From NCBI RefSeq assembly GCF_003337555.1, contig NZ_QPJK01000006.1, positions 62,001 to 126,000 of the forward strand: a stretch of 64,000 nt of DNA. The letters run 5' to 3'. The notes under the pieces were generated by a model. That model made no database searches. It saw only the letters and a program-made list of their open reading frames with translations, and was not told where the DNA came from. A program made the position numbers and the translations under genes. Origin of the DNA: Pseudorhodoferax soli. GTDB lineage: Bacteria; Pseudomonadota; Gammaproteobacteria; Burkholderiales; Burkholderiaceae_C. Of the stretch, positions 35,065 through 43,620 are shown one piece after another; the stretch's first letter is position 1, and each line of letters starts with the position of its first letter.

Positions 35065-37293
35065 TTAAAAGAACTCGTCATAGAGGTCGTCCACTGATTT
35101 ATCAGCGGAAACAGGCGGTATAGGCGATGCAGGCGCCTCAACGACAACGGTCCACGACACCGGCTTGTCATCAGAAGCTACTGGTCGAGCCGCATCGCCC
35201 GCCGCGGGCTCTGGCTCCACGCTCGGTCGGTCGCCTGCGAACGCTGCACGCGAGCGCATAGCTTCTTCCGTGCGCCGCGCCTTGTCTTCCATTTTTCGCA
35301 GTACGTTGTCCTGGTCTTTGCGGGAGGCCGAATCGCTGCCGGCCTGTGCCTGGTGCTCCATTAGCTTGGCAATAGCATTGGCCTTTCGCTGCTCGGCGCG
35401 CTGTTGTTGGTCAAGTTTTAGTTGTAGGTTGTTGTTGTCGGCAGTTGCGCGGCGCTTCGTTTCAAGGTCCGTCACTGCTTTGGCCTCAATACTAGACATG
35501 CCGATAAACTTTCGACTGCCGGGAGTGAGCACCGCGATTTCCATAGGTGAGCTGTCGTCGCCGGTTCGAACATAAATGTAGTCAACCAGTCGACTGTCGT
35601 GAGCAATCTGGACCTGGAAAGTCTTTCGCCCAGCCCGAACGAACCATTCTTCTTCGCGGGCTGTTTCGCACGTGTAGTAGCGGTCCTCGTGGCGTATCCC
35701 ACGAATCGTCACTGTCGCTTTGGTTTGAGGCAGCAGTCTTGTTCTTGCGTAGTCATAGGCGAAGTGAGTCAGATGTCCGGCGCTGCGAGGGTAATCGGTC
35801 TCCCATACCTGAATAGGTGACGCCGCCACTCCGTCCAGCACATCGCTGGGATGCATCTCCAGATTTCCATGAATCCGCACATTGTGCGTGTAAATCGCGT
35901 CCAGAATCTCCGCCCCAGTTTCATGCAATGTGTAGGCTGCATCTTTATGGTATTGTCCGTTTCGGCGTTGGCCAATTTCGGAAGGAATATCGTATCCCGG
36001 TGCATTGTCCTTAATTGGGACGTGAGTAAGTTTAAACGCGCATTCAACTGCACCTTTTTTAGAGGACATGAGCGCGGGTGCATTGCTGACAGTGCATCGC
36101 AGACCCTGGATAATTTGGTCGCTTGCAAAGCCAGTAAATTCGGAGCCCCGGTCGCAGAGGATAGTCTGCGGCAGAAGGCCATGGGCTGGCCAAGCATCCT
36201 TGTGGTACTCCGCACCCCAGCGCTCACACAGTTGCTGTTTGTCCTCGAAAATCGAGAGGATTGCCTCCATTGCGTTAACCCAAGAGGGCTTAGAAAGGGA
36301 GAGGTTAAAACCCACAATAAGGCGAGAGTAGGAGTCAACGACAAGATAAAGAGTGGCCTTGCCGATGACAATCGTGCGATTCAGTGGTGAAACTAGCCAC
36401 AGGTCTAGGATGGTCGAGTCAATCTCATATTGATGGCCGACACCGACGACGTAGTTAGCGACACTATCCAAATTCTCTTTGTGGTTGTTGTCGTAGTGCG
36501 CAGCGCCAAATTTTCGCTTCAGTGCGTCGCTAACCTTGCGCACCTTGCTCAAGGCATACGTCATCTGTCGCTTAGTGGGAAACTGGCCCAGCGGCAGGTG
36601 GCGTCGCACCCCGTTTTCGTCCGTGTAGCTGTAGGACTCATTGATGATGGTTCGGTGAATCTTCTCAAGGGTATTGGTTTTGTTCTCTTCGAGTAATTCC
36701 AATGCGCGCGCAACCAAACGCTGCTCTTCTTCGAGGAAGAGCAAAAAGGGCTGCTGATAAACGTTTTGGGTTGGCGTGCGGCCTCGGGGCTTCGCGTTCG
36801 GTGCGGTCGGTCCTTTCGGCATTCCGTCTACACGACGGCCGCACTTTTCGAAGCCGGGCAGCAAAGCATCGTCGGTCTGGCCGCGCTGCCACCACAGGCG
36901 GAGGTTTGCGAGTAGTGCTTCCGCCGATATGCACACCGTTCGGGCGTGGTCCTCGACGAGGCGCCCGCGACCGTCTCGCACAAAAAGTGCCGGGTTACTT
37001 TTGCCATTGACATCCACCAGCGCGGCGATGCTCGCCTTCCTTCGATTGCGAATGGCAATAGCAGCGTCGGATGGATTGCCTCTCGGGCGCGCATCCTCCT
37101 TGCTCTCTGCATCGAACCATTCCCCGTCGCGGCACTGGGCAACTAGCTTGAGCCATGCGTTCATCCGTGGCAGCGCCTTGGGCGCATTCGTCTCAATGAG
37201 AGCGACCCAATTGGAGGCGGCGTCTATTTCCAAGACACGAAACAGTTCACCGTGTTTGTTCACAATGAGTTGATTGCGAGCAGGGGGTCTCAT
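35065..37293 (-). CDS. tnsB: TnsB-like DDE transposase
   Basis: A 742-aa transposase of the TnsB/Mu family. The DDE catalytic residues are visible: Asp in YEIDSTILDLWL, Asp in LCDRGSEFTGF and Glu in SKKGAVECAF. An N-terminal DNA-binding region precedes the core, and a Mu-type beta-barrel and a Gln/Lys-rich coiled C-terminus follow, ending VDDLYDEFF, probably the TnsC contact. TnsB joins the 3' ends to the target. The start at 37293 has GGAGGAG and overlaps the tnsA stop (ATGA). Confidence 0.92.
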   Translation of the reverse strand: MRPPARNQLIVNKHGELFRVLEIDAASNWVALIETNAPKALPRMNAWLKLVAQCRDGEWFDAESKEDARPRGNPSDAAIAIRNRRKASIAALVDVNGKSNPALFVRDGRGRLVEDHARTVCISAEALLANLRLWWQRGQTDDALLPGFEKCGRRVDGMPKGPTAPNAKPRGRTPTQNVYQQPFLLFLEEEQRLVARALELLEENKTNTLEKIHRTIINESYSYTDENGVRRHLPLGQFPTKRQMTYALSKVRKVSDALKRKFGAAHYDNNHKENLDSVANYVVGVGHQYEIDSTILDLWLVSPLNRTIVIGKATLYLVVDSYSRLIVGFNLSLSKPSWVNAMEAILSIFEDKQQLCERWGAEYHKDAWPAHGLLPQTILCDRGSEFTGFASDQIIQGLRCTVSNAPALMSSKKGAVECAFKLTHVPIKDNAPGYDIPSEIGQRRNGQYHKDAAYTLHETGAEILDAIYTHNVRIHGNLEMHPSDVLDGVAASPIQVWETDYPRSAGHLTHFAYDYARTRLLPQTKATVTIRGIRHEDRYYTCETAREEEWFVRAGRKTFQVQIAHDSRLVDYIYVRTGDDSSPMEIAVLTPGSRKFIGMSSIEAKAVTDLETKRRATADNNNLQLKLDQQQRAEQRKANAIAKLMEHQAQAGSDSASRKDQDNVLRKMEDKARRTEEAMRSRAAFAGDRPSVEPEPAAGDAARPVASDDKPVSWTVVVEAPASPIPPVSADKSVDDLYDEFF

Positions 37294-38210
37294 GCGCGCA
37301 TCTCCTCCGCAAGCTTGAATAGCCGTGCCTCCAATGGGTCTGGAAAAAACAGCACGCCCAACGGCAGTAGAGAGGCTTTGTCTGATTCCAGAGGAATTGC
37401 TAGCTGTTTGCGCCAGAGCAGAATCCTGAGGAAGGTCATCGCGCTGCCAGGCTGAAGCTGCTGCTCTGCGTCGAAGGCCGCGCAGTAGCGTGCAATCGTC
37501 AGTTGGGGCGGGGATACCGCAATGTCGTCGCGCAGCATCGAGAGGAAGCGTTCTGGCCAGATGTCGAACGCTCCTGGGAACGGCGGCGTTGATGCGCGAT
37601 GAGGCACCGCTGCTCGAATCCACATGATGGTTTTAGCAACTTGATGACTCACCGACTTCTCTGTCGCCCGCGCGTGAGGCCAACCAAGTTCTTGCGAGGC
37701 GCGGGCATGAATGCTTAATTTGTTGCTCACGGTAGCCGTTCGAGCGTCAGACTCTTGCTTGCTGTCAACTGAGCGGCGGAACAGACCTTGCTCGTCAACT
37801 ACCGTGACAACGCCGTCCAGGGTCATCACCGTCGGCACCTGCGTGTTCGGGTAGCGAGGATGGCGGACTCGCAGGGCTCGTGCCGCTGCGGTGGTCGCTT
37901 GACGTGAGAGCGGGTAGTTCTCCCAGAAGTCCACGAACCCGGCGAGGAACTCCGCGACAAGGAACACACGCAGCTCGATGTCGGAGAAAAAGACCATCTG
38001 CCGGTCTAGCTTTATGCTGTAGAACCGACTCGCTCGTCCTTTAGAGGACAGGTCGCGAAAGGTGAGCCAGCTTTTGTAGTGGCGGCCCGTTCCCTGGCCG
38101 TAACCCTCCCGGATGCGGCTAGCAATGAGTTCCTCTGTCCACTTGGACTTAGGCTTGCGAGCTGCTGCGAGCAGCTTTCGCACAGGAACGGATGTAGGTG
38201 CTTGGTACAT
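37290..38210 (-). CDS. tnsA: TnsA-like endonuclease
   Basis: A 306-aa TnsA-type nuclease, which cuts the 5' ends so that the element moves by cut-and-paste. Probable catalytic residues are Glu in FFSDIELRVFLV, Asp in VMTLDGVV and Lys in SVDSKQESD, as in the TnsA nuclease domain; the C-terminal part is the TnsC-binding winged helix. The QVK motif of Tn7 TnsA is here DSKQ, a variation. It starts the operon tnsA-tnsB-tnsC-tniQ. Upstream is a 140-bp spacer shared with a divergent DUF6471 gene. Confidence 0.85.
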   Translation of the reverse strand: MYQAPTSVPVRKLLAAARKPKSKWTEELIASRIREGYGQGTGRHYKSWLTFRDLSSKGRASRFYSIKLDRQMVFFSDIELRVFLVAEFLAGFVDFWENYPLSRQATTAAARALRVRHPRYPNTQVPTVMTLDGVVTVVDEQGLFRRSVDSKQESDARTATVSNKLSIHARASQELGWPHARATEKSVSHQVAKTIMWIRAAVPHRASTPPFPGAFDIWPERFLSMLRDDIAVSPPQLTIARYCAAFDAEQQLQPGSAMTFLRILLWRKQLAIPLESDKASLLPLGVLFFPDPLEARLFKLAEEMRA

Positions 38211-38241
38211 GGCAAAGGCGATTCCTAAAGTGAGAGACGAA

Positions 38242-38260
38242 GGGCCACCCGTGGTGGCCC
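38242..38260. promoter_or_regulatory. Hairpin in the tnsA/DUF6471 divergent spacer
   Basis: GGGCCACCCGTGGTGGCCC has a perfect 8-bp stem with a 3-nt loop. It lies 31-50 bp upstream of the tnsA start, so it would be in the tnsA leader RNA or overlap its promoter. No T-run follows on the tnsA strand, so attenuation is a guess. Confidence 0.5.
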
Positions 38261-38313
38261 CTGCTCGTTTAGGTACCGTGCTAAAGTCTCTAAAACCGTC
38301 CTCCTTTGCGCCG

Positions 38314-38335
38314 AAAGTCTTACATGTGAGACTTT
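38314..38335. promoter_or_regulatory. 22-bp near-perfect palindrome (putative operator)
   Basis: The halves AAAGTCTTACA and TGTGAGACTTT are reverse complements but for one base. A similar half (AAAGTCTC) occurs at 38283. It lies 16 bp before the DUF6471 start and about 100 bp before tnsA, so it could control both divergent genes. Confidence 0.55.
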
Positions 38336-38350
38336 TGGCTCATTCTTCGC

Positions 38351-38650
38351 ATGAGTGAACATGGCCGTCAAGATGTTGTTCCGTTCAGCTGGCCCGACGC
38401 CGCGAGCCGTCTCTTGCGGTCGGAGATGGCGCTGGCCGGGGTCACGTCGGCTGTTCTGGCTCGGCGCATCTCGGAGCTTGGCAGCCGGGAATCCGAGGCT
38501 TCAGTAAAGAACAAGATTCACCGCGGGACGTTTTCACTGGCCTTCTTCCTCCAGGCGATGGCTGCTCTGGGAAGGGCGGAGGTGCCTCTTGGCAGGGTCT
38601 GGCCGCCAGACACACCCATAGGACAGCAACTGGACCATCCGAACTCCTAG
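38351..38650 (+). CDS. DUF6471 domain protein (possible tns regulator)
   Basis: A 99-aa protein matching the DUF6471 pattern: LLRSEMALAGVTSAVLARRISELGSRESEASVKNKIHRGTFSLAFFLQAMAALG. This is likely a compact helix-turn-helix. It is divergent from tnsA with a palindrome between them, so a role in regulating transposition or its own expression is a fair guess. Start 38351 is the only suitable ATG. Confidence 0.7.
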   Translation: MSEHGRQDVVPFSWPDAASRLLRSEMALAGVTSAVLARRISELGSRESEASVKNKIHRGTFSLAFFLQAMAALGRAEVPLGRVWPPDTPIGQQLDHPNS

Positions 38651-38660
38651 CGGCGCAACA

Positions 38661-39229
38661 GTGACGCCGTGCGGGCGGCGGTGCGCGCGGAGCGATGGTT
38701 GGCTGGCCGCTGGTCAGTTGCTGTTCGAGGTCGCGCGCGGAGAACTCAACAACTCCATGTCGAGCCGTCGCCTGCTTTTCGCCGTAATCGTTTCTGGAAG
38801 TTCAGCTTCACTGCCAAAGAGGTTTGACACGCACCGTGCTTAGAAAGCGGCTTATATCGAGGTGCTGGAGCTGCCGATAAAAAGCGAGAATGGTTAAGCT
38901 AATGCGGATTGCCGCTAGCAGATTCCGGCTGGATTTTGCAAAATTTATGCAGCCAAAAACCTGAAAATTGCTATTGGGATGCCGCTAAGTCTGCTCTCAT
39001 CGTCGGTACTCCCGCTGACTATCCCGAGTTGGACAACGGGATTGCCAAGACGACCCGTTTAATCATGAATGGTGCTTAATCGGCCGGCTATGAGCGAATT
39101 AGTGCCGCCTCTGTTCCGCCATCTTTTAATCTGAATGGTGGAAATGCCCAGGGGAAGCCTCCTTACATATGGCAACATCTCTGGCTATTTTCCGGTCCCC
39201 AGCGTGCAAGCGTTAGTCGCACCGCATGC
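38661..39229. other. Gene-free stretch, AT-richer than its neighbours
   Basis: About 570 bp between the DUF6471 gene and the OLD-type nuclease gene. From about 38830 to 39180 it is visibly lower in GC, with stops in all frames and no hairpin strong enough to call a terminator. There is no reverse transcriptase nearby, so a retron RNA is not supported. It may hold promoter elements for the nuclease operon or a decayed insert. Confidence 0.35.
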
Positions 39230-41623
39230 TTGGCCATTCCATCGATGTTGACGCCACTGCCCAAGCCGATGAACGAAGCTGCCGCTGCTGTCCTTCCCGA
39301 GGCTCTTCCCGCTGCTCCCGTCGGTGCCCCTGCCGATGCGCCGGCTGCTGGAACCATAAGCCTCCGCGCTCTTGAACTTTGTCAGTTTCGTAGGTTGGGT
39401 AAGGTGTTGGTCGACGTTGACAAGAACACAACCATCCTCGTTGGTGCCAACAACAGCGGCAAGACTTCCGTCCTTGCGGCGCTCCGCCACTTTTTGGCCG
39501 ATGGCTCCCCATTCGGCGCATTTGACGTCAGCCTCTCTCAATGGCCGGCGCTTCGAGCTCTCAGCAAGGGATGGGAGAGCCTGACTGAAGACCCGACCAC
39601 CGCGGGTGGGGCCGAGGAGCCATGGGTAGAGCAGCTTGCTCGTCTGCTGTCCACGATGCCGACGTTGGACCTGTGGTTCGATGCGCAAGCCGGCATGTAC
39701 CACTATGTCGCTCCATTCCTCTCGAAATTTAGTTGGAAGGGCGGCGCAGTTGGCGTACGGCTACGCTTGGAGCCCGCCACCCATGTGGACGAGCTCAAGG
39801 ACCTGGCCTGGACCTATTGCTTAGCTCGGGCGCCGGTCAAAAACATGGGCGACAAGTCGCTGGCTTGGCCCATCGATTTGTTGGACTTCTGGCTCCGGGA
39901 GCCGGGGAAGATGGGGAAGGTTCGGGCGTACAAGTTGGATGCGGAGAACAACCCCATCAGCGGTTCAGCGACTTACGCGAGCAAGCCATTGCCGGAAGGC
40001 GCCGCTCCCATCGAGCTCAAGCATTTGAGCAAGCTCATCCGCGTGGACTTTGTCGCAGCACAGCGCGGCTTGGGCGGTGAGGAAGCCGCATCGAAGTCCG
40101 CCTCTGGCATGCACCGCGTAGGCTTGTTTTCCAATCAGCTGCTCAAGTTCGCGAGTGAGCATCTGAACGTGGCAAGCACCGGACATGGACACAGGACTGA
40201 CCTCATCCAGGCGATTGCGGAAGCGCAAGAGGAGCTTGACGAAAAGATTCAGAAGGCAATCGCGCCATCGGTGGCAGAGGTGCAGGAACTCGGATACCCA
40301 GGACTGCACGACCCCCAAGAAATTAGGTTTCGCACTCGCATCCAAGCGGCCGACTTGTTGGACCATGGCACTGCTGTGCAGTACAGCATGAAGAAGGAGT
40401 CTACAGAGGAGCTGCTTCCCGAGCATTCCATCGGCCTTGGGTACCAAAACCTGCAGTCTCTGAGCTACCAACTTGTTTCCTTCAAGGCCGCAAGGCTCAA
40501 GCCGGAGAAGGGCGCACCGGTGCCGGTGCACCTGGTGATGATTGAAGAGCCCGAAGCGCATCTCCATGTGCAAGTGCAACGCATCTTTCCAGGAAAAGCG
40601 CACAAGCTTATTAGCCCCTCAGCGAAGGATGCCCCAGGCCTTACAAGTCAGCTTCTCATAAGCACGCATTCCAGCCACCTGGCACACGCGGAAAGCTTTG
40701 ACCGGCTGCGCTATGTGCGACGTGTTGCTCGGAGCGAGAAGACCGCCATGGCCACGACCGAGGTGGTGAACCTGGGCCAAGTCTTTGGCGACGACGTGGC
40801 AACACGAAAGTTTGCTGAGCGCTACTTCCAGGTCCAGCACAGTGACTTGCTGTTCGCGAACGGTGCAGTCTTCGTTGAAGGGGTAGCGGAGCGGATGCTC
40901 GTTCCACTGTTCATAGAACGCTACTTCCCCACGTTGGGCAGCCGATACGTGTCGTTCCTCGACATCGGCGGAAGTCACGCCCATCGCCTGAAGCCCTTGA
41001 TGGAGAAGCTGCGTATCCCGACAGTCATCATCACCGATGTAGACCCAGTTGAGGAGCAGCCCGGGAAACCGACCAAGACTGGTAAGCAAACGACCAAGCG
41101 CGTCGCCGTCGCGAATGTAGGGCAGGGCGGCCTGAAGTGCGGCAATCCGACGCTCCGAAACTGGCATCCGAAGCTGGCAGACCTTGAGGAGCTGAAAGCT
41201 CCAACGCCCCAGCAGCTGCTTTGGACGGAGACCGCTGAATGTTCGGTTCGCTTTGCATGGCAGCTGCCGGTCGCGCAAGCAGGTGGCGCATGGCCTAGTA
41301 CGTTTGAAGACTCTCTCGTTCTGTCGAATCTTGATTGGTTTAAGAGCCTCATGAAGGAGGAGGATGACGACGGGAACGAACTAGAGCCGCCCACGGGTGC
41401 ACTTGGTGCTGTGGCAGCCAGGGTACTGGAAGCGGACTCTGTTCCAGCATTGCTTCAAAGCCTTCACAAGCTGATGCACAAGTCCATGGACAAGGGCGAC
41501 TTTGCTGCGAGCATCTTCGAGCTGATGTCTACCGGCGCGTCCGTTGAATGCCCGGAGTACGTCGCAAGTGCGCTGAGCTGGCTGCAAGAGCAGTTGGAGC
41601 CAGCGAAGGAACCGTTGGCATGA
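39230..41623 (+). CDS. OLD-family ATP-dependent endonuclease (GajA-like)
   Basis: An approximately 790-aa class 2 OLD nuclease. The ABC ATPase has an N-terminal ILVGANNSGKTSVLAAL Walker A, a signature region (SIGLGYQNLQSL), Walker B HLVMIEEPEAHLH and H-loop ISTHSSHLAHA. A Toprim nuclease follows (FVEGVAERMLVPLF; TVIITDVDP). It overlaps a UvrD-like helicase gene (ATGA), the hallmark of class 2 OLD pairs and of Gabija. It is longer than the Gabija prototype (about 580 aa). The start is uncertain: TTG 39230, ATG 39245 or ATG 39269, since the Ala/Pro-rich N-terminus is unlikely to be structured. Confidence 0.82.
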   Translation: MAIPSMLTPLPKPMNEAAAAVLPEALPAAPVGAPADAPAAGTISLRALELCQFRRLGKVLVDVDKNTTILVGANNSGKTSVLAALRHFLADGSPFGAFDVSLSQWPALRALSKGWESLTEDPTTAGGAEEPWVEQLARLLSTMPTLDLWFDAQAGMYHYVAPFLSKFSWKGGAVGVRLRLEPATHVDELKDLAWTYCLARAPVKNMGDKSLAWPIDLLDFWLREPGKMGKVRAYKLDAENNPISGSATYASKPLPEGAAPIELKHLSKLIRVDFVAAQRGLGGEEAASKSASGMHRVGLFSNQLLKFASEHLNVASTGHGHRTDLIQAIAEAQEELDEKIQKAIAPSVAEVQELGYPGLHDPQEIRFRTRIQAADLLDHGTAVQYSMKKESTEELLPEHSIGLGYQNLQSLSYQLVSFKAARLKPEKGAPVPVHLVMIEEPEAHLHVQVQRIFPGKAHKLISPSAKDAPGLTSQLLISTHSSHLAHAESFDRLRYVRRVARSEKTAMATTEVVNLGQVFGDDVATRKFAERYFQVQHSDLLFANGAVFVEGVAERMLVPLFIERYFPTLGSRYVSFLDIGGSHAHRLKPLMEKLRIPTVIITDVDPVEEQPGKPTKTGKQTTKRVAVANVGQGGLKCGNPTLRNWHPKLADLEELKAPTPQQLLWTETAECSVRFAWQLPVAQAGGAWPSTFEDSLVLSNLDWFKSLMKEEDDDGNELEPPTGALGAVAARVLEADSVPALLQSLHKLMHKSMDKGDFAASIFELMSTGASVECPEYVASALSWLQEQLEPAKEPLA

Positions 41624-43569
41624 GCGCTGTCCCGGTGTTTGAAGGCAACGAACGCGATGCAGGGGTTGTCGAGGAGATATGCGGGTACCTCACGCAGCAA
41701 CCGCCCCGCAGCTACTTCCTCTTCGCAGGTGCAGGCTCTGGAAAGACCAGGACATTGGTCGAGGTGCTCCGGCGGCTCACTGGAGTGACTGAGCATGAGA
41801 AGGGCGCCGTTCTGGCTTCGCGCTTGCGCATGCACGGGCGCTCCATTCGTGTCGTGACATACACCAAGAACGCCGTAGCCGTCATCAACGGTAGGCTGGG
41901 AGTCAACGACCTTGTTCAGGTTTCCACCATTCACTCATTCTGCTGGGAACTAATTGGCGGCTTCGACGACGACATTCGAGAGGCTCTGGTAGCCGTCAAG
42001 AGGACCCAGTTGGCAGAGATGGTTGCGAAGGCCGAGAGGAAGAAGAACGGTGTCAGCGATACCGACCGACGCAACTTCGCCGAGGTGGAAGAAGAAATCC
42101 AGGGCTACGTGGCGGCGACGACATTCAAGTATCACCCGGACAAGAGCACCCAGGGTCCGGGTGCCATCCAACATCAGCACGTGCTGGACGCAACAGCGTG
42201 GCTACTTCATAACAGGCCTACGCTGCGCACAATCCTCCGTGACCGGCACCCCGTCGTTCTTATCGACGAATCCCAGGACACGATGAAGAGCGTGTTGGAT
42301 GCATTGATGGCGGTCGCGAAGCCGGAAGCGAGCGGGCTTACATTGGGGCTGCTTGGCGACCATCGACAACGTATCTACCACGACGGGCATGAGGACCTGC
42401 CCAGCTTGGTTCCGTCGGACTGGGCCACGCCAGAGCTCAGAATGAATCACCGTAGCCAGGCGCGCATCGTCACGCTCATCAACACCATCTGGGCTTCGCA
42501 GCTTGAAGGGCGCACGCAGCCAGCCACAGGTGTCGAGCAACACGCGCGCACCGAGAAGACGGGCGGAGTTGTCAGGGTGTTCGTGGGGGCGACGTCGAAG
42601 TCGAAGGAAGACAAGGCTTTAGGGGAACGATGGTGTTCCGCCCAGATGAACGCCTTGACAGGTGCTGAGGCGTGGACCTCGGATGCATATCAGCTGCTTG
42701 CGCTCGAGCACAAGCTCGTCGCAGTCCGCGGCTCCTTTCCGCAGGTCTTTGAAGCAATGTTGCTCATCGACAAGAACGCGGCCGCGCCGTCCGGGAGTGG
42801 TGAGAACACCGGCCCTGCGTCGGTTAGGTTTCTCCTAAACGAGCTCGCCGAGTTGCAAGACTGCTTTTCCGATGACGGGTCGTTCGACGAGTTCGCGGTC
42901 ACCGAGGTGCTGCGTCGCCACGACCGACTGGCGGTCCTTCCTGCAGACGCAACAGCGCGCGCAGCGCGGATTGACGAACTGATGACTGCCATCGCCGAGT
43001 TCGGAGCCCGATGCTCTGACCCCAGTTCGACTGTGGCGCAAGTTATCGCGCCCGTTCTTGCTGCGCGGATGTTTGAGCCGGACTCGCGTCTGCAAGATGC
43101 CTTCGATGACGAGTCTGCCCCGCCAGCGCCTCCTGGGAAAGGAGAAGAAGAGACGAAGCAGGCAAGGATGCGGCGTGGATGGTGTGCCCTGTTCGCGGCA
43201 CCTTGGGTTGAGCTGCGCAAGTACCGACGGTATCTGGCAGGCAACTCTGTCCTGGCAACTCATCAGGTCGTCAAAGGCTCCGAGTTTGAGCATGTCATGG
43301 TCGTTATGGACGACGAGGAGGCTGGAGGCTTCTTGATTTCGTACGACAAACTTCTCGGCGGCAAAGACCTGTCTTCCACCGACAAGTCCAACAAAGAACT
43401 TGGTAAGGAGACCACCATCGACCGGACGCTTCGACTCTTGTACGTCACGTGCAGTCGCGCGCGCGAATCGTTAGCACTGGTGCTCTGGTCGGCCGACCCG
43501 GCCGCGGCGCTGGGCCGAATCAAGGCTAGCGGATGGTTTACTGGCGATGAGATTTGCTCTGTTCCTTGA
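41620..43569 (+). CDS. UvrD/Rep-like superfamily 1 helicase (GajB-like)
   Basis: A 649-aa SF1A helicase. Motifs: I LFAGAGSGKTRTLVEV, Ia VVTYTKNAVAVI, II VVLIDESQDT, III LGDHRQRIY, IV LRMNHRSQARIV, V TTHQ-like ATHQVVKGSEFEHVMVV, VI LRLLYVTCSRARESLALVL. The start overlaps the stop of the OLD nuclease (ATGA). Such pairs protect against phage (Gabija), where the nuclease senses NTP depletion and the helicase unwinds or signals DNA ends. The protein is longer than the prototype GajB (about 494 aa). Confidence 0.85.
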   Translation: MSAVPVFEGNERDAGVVEEICGYLTQQPPRSYFLFAGAGSGKTRTLVEVLRRLTGVTEHEKGAVLASRLRMHGRSIRVVTYTKNAVAVINGRLGVNDLVQVSTIHSFCWELIGGFDDDIREALVAVKRTQLAEMVAKAERKKNGVSDTDRRNFAEVEEEIQGYVAATTFKYHPDKSTQGPGAIQHQHVLDATAWLLHNRPTLRTILRDRHPVVLIDESQDTMKSVLDALMAVAKPEASGLTLGLLGDHRQRIYHDGHEDLPSLVPSDWATPELRMNHRSQARIVTLINTIWASQLEGRTQPATGVEQHARTEKTGGVVRVFVGATSKSKEDKALGERWCSAQMNALTGAEAWTSDAYQLLALEHKLVAVRGSFPQVFEAMLLIDKNAAAPSGSGENTGPASVRFLLNELAELQDCFSDDGSFDEFAVTEVLRRHDRLAVLPADATARAARIDELMTAIAEFGARCSDPSSTVAQVIAPVLAARMFEPDSRLQDAFDDESAPPAPPGKGEEETKQARMRRGWCALFAAPWVELRKYRRYLAGNSVLATHQVVKGSEFEHVMVVMDDEEAGGFLISYDKLLGGKDLSSTDKSNKELGKETTIDRTLRLLYVTCSRARESLALVLWSADPAAALGRIKASGWFTGDEICSVP

Positions 43570-43620
43570 CTGTGCACCGCGGTCGTCGCACGTCAGCCGC
43601 CCTACGCGCCACAGCCAGCT

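Noticed and set aside
33468-38210. A CRISPR-associated transposon
   Set aside because: No Cas genes or repeat-spacer array were seen anywhere in the window.
38661-39229. A retron or similar non-coding RNA upstream of the OLD nuclease
   Set aside because: No reverse transcriptase is near and no strong paired structure was seen.
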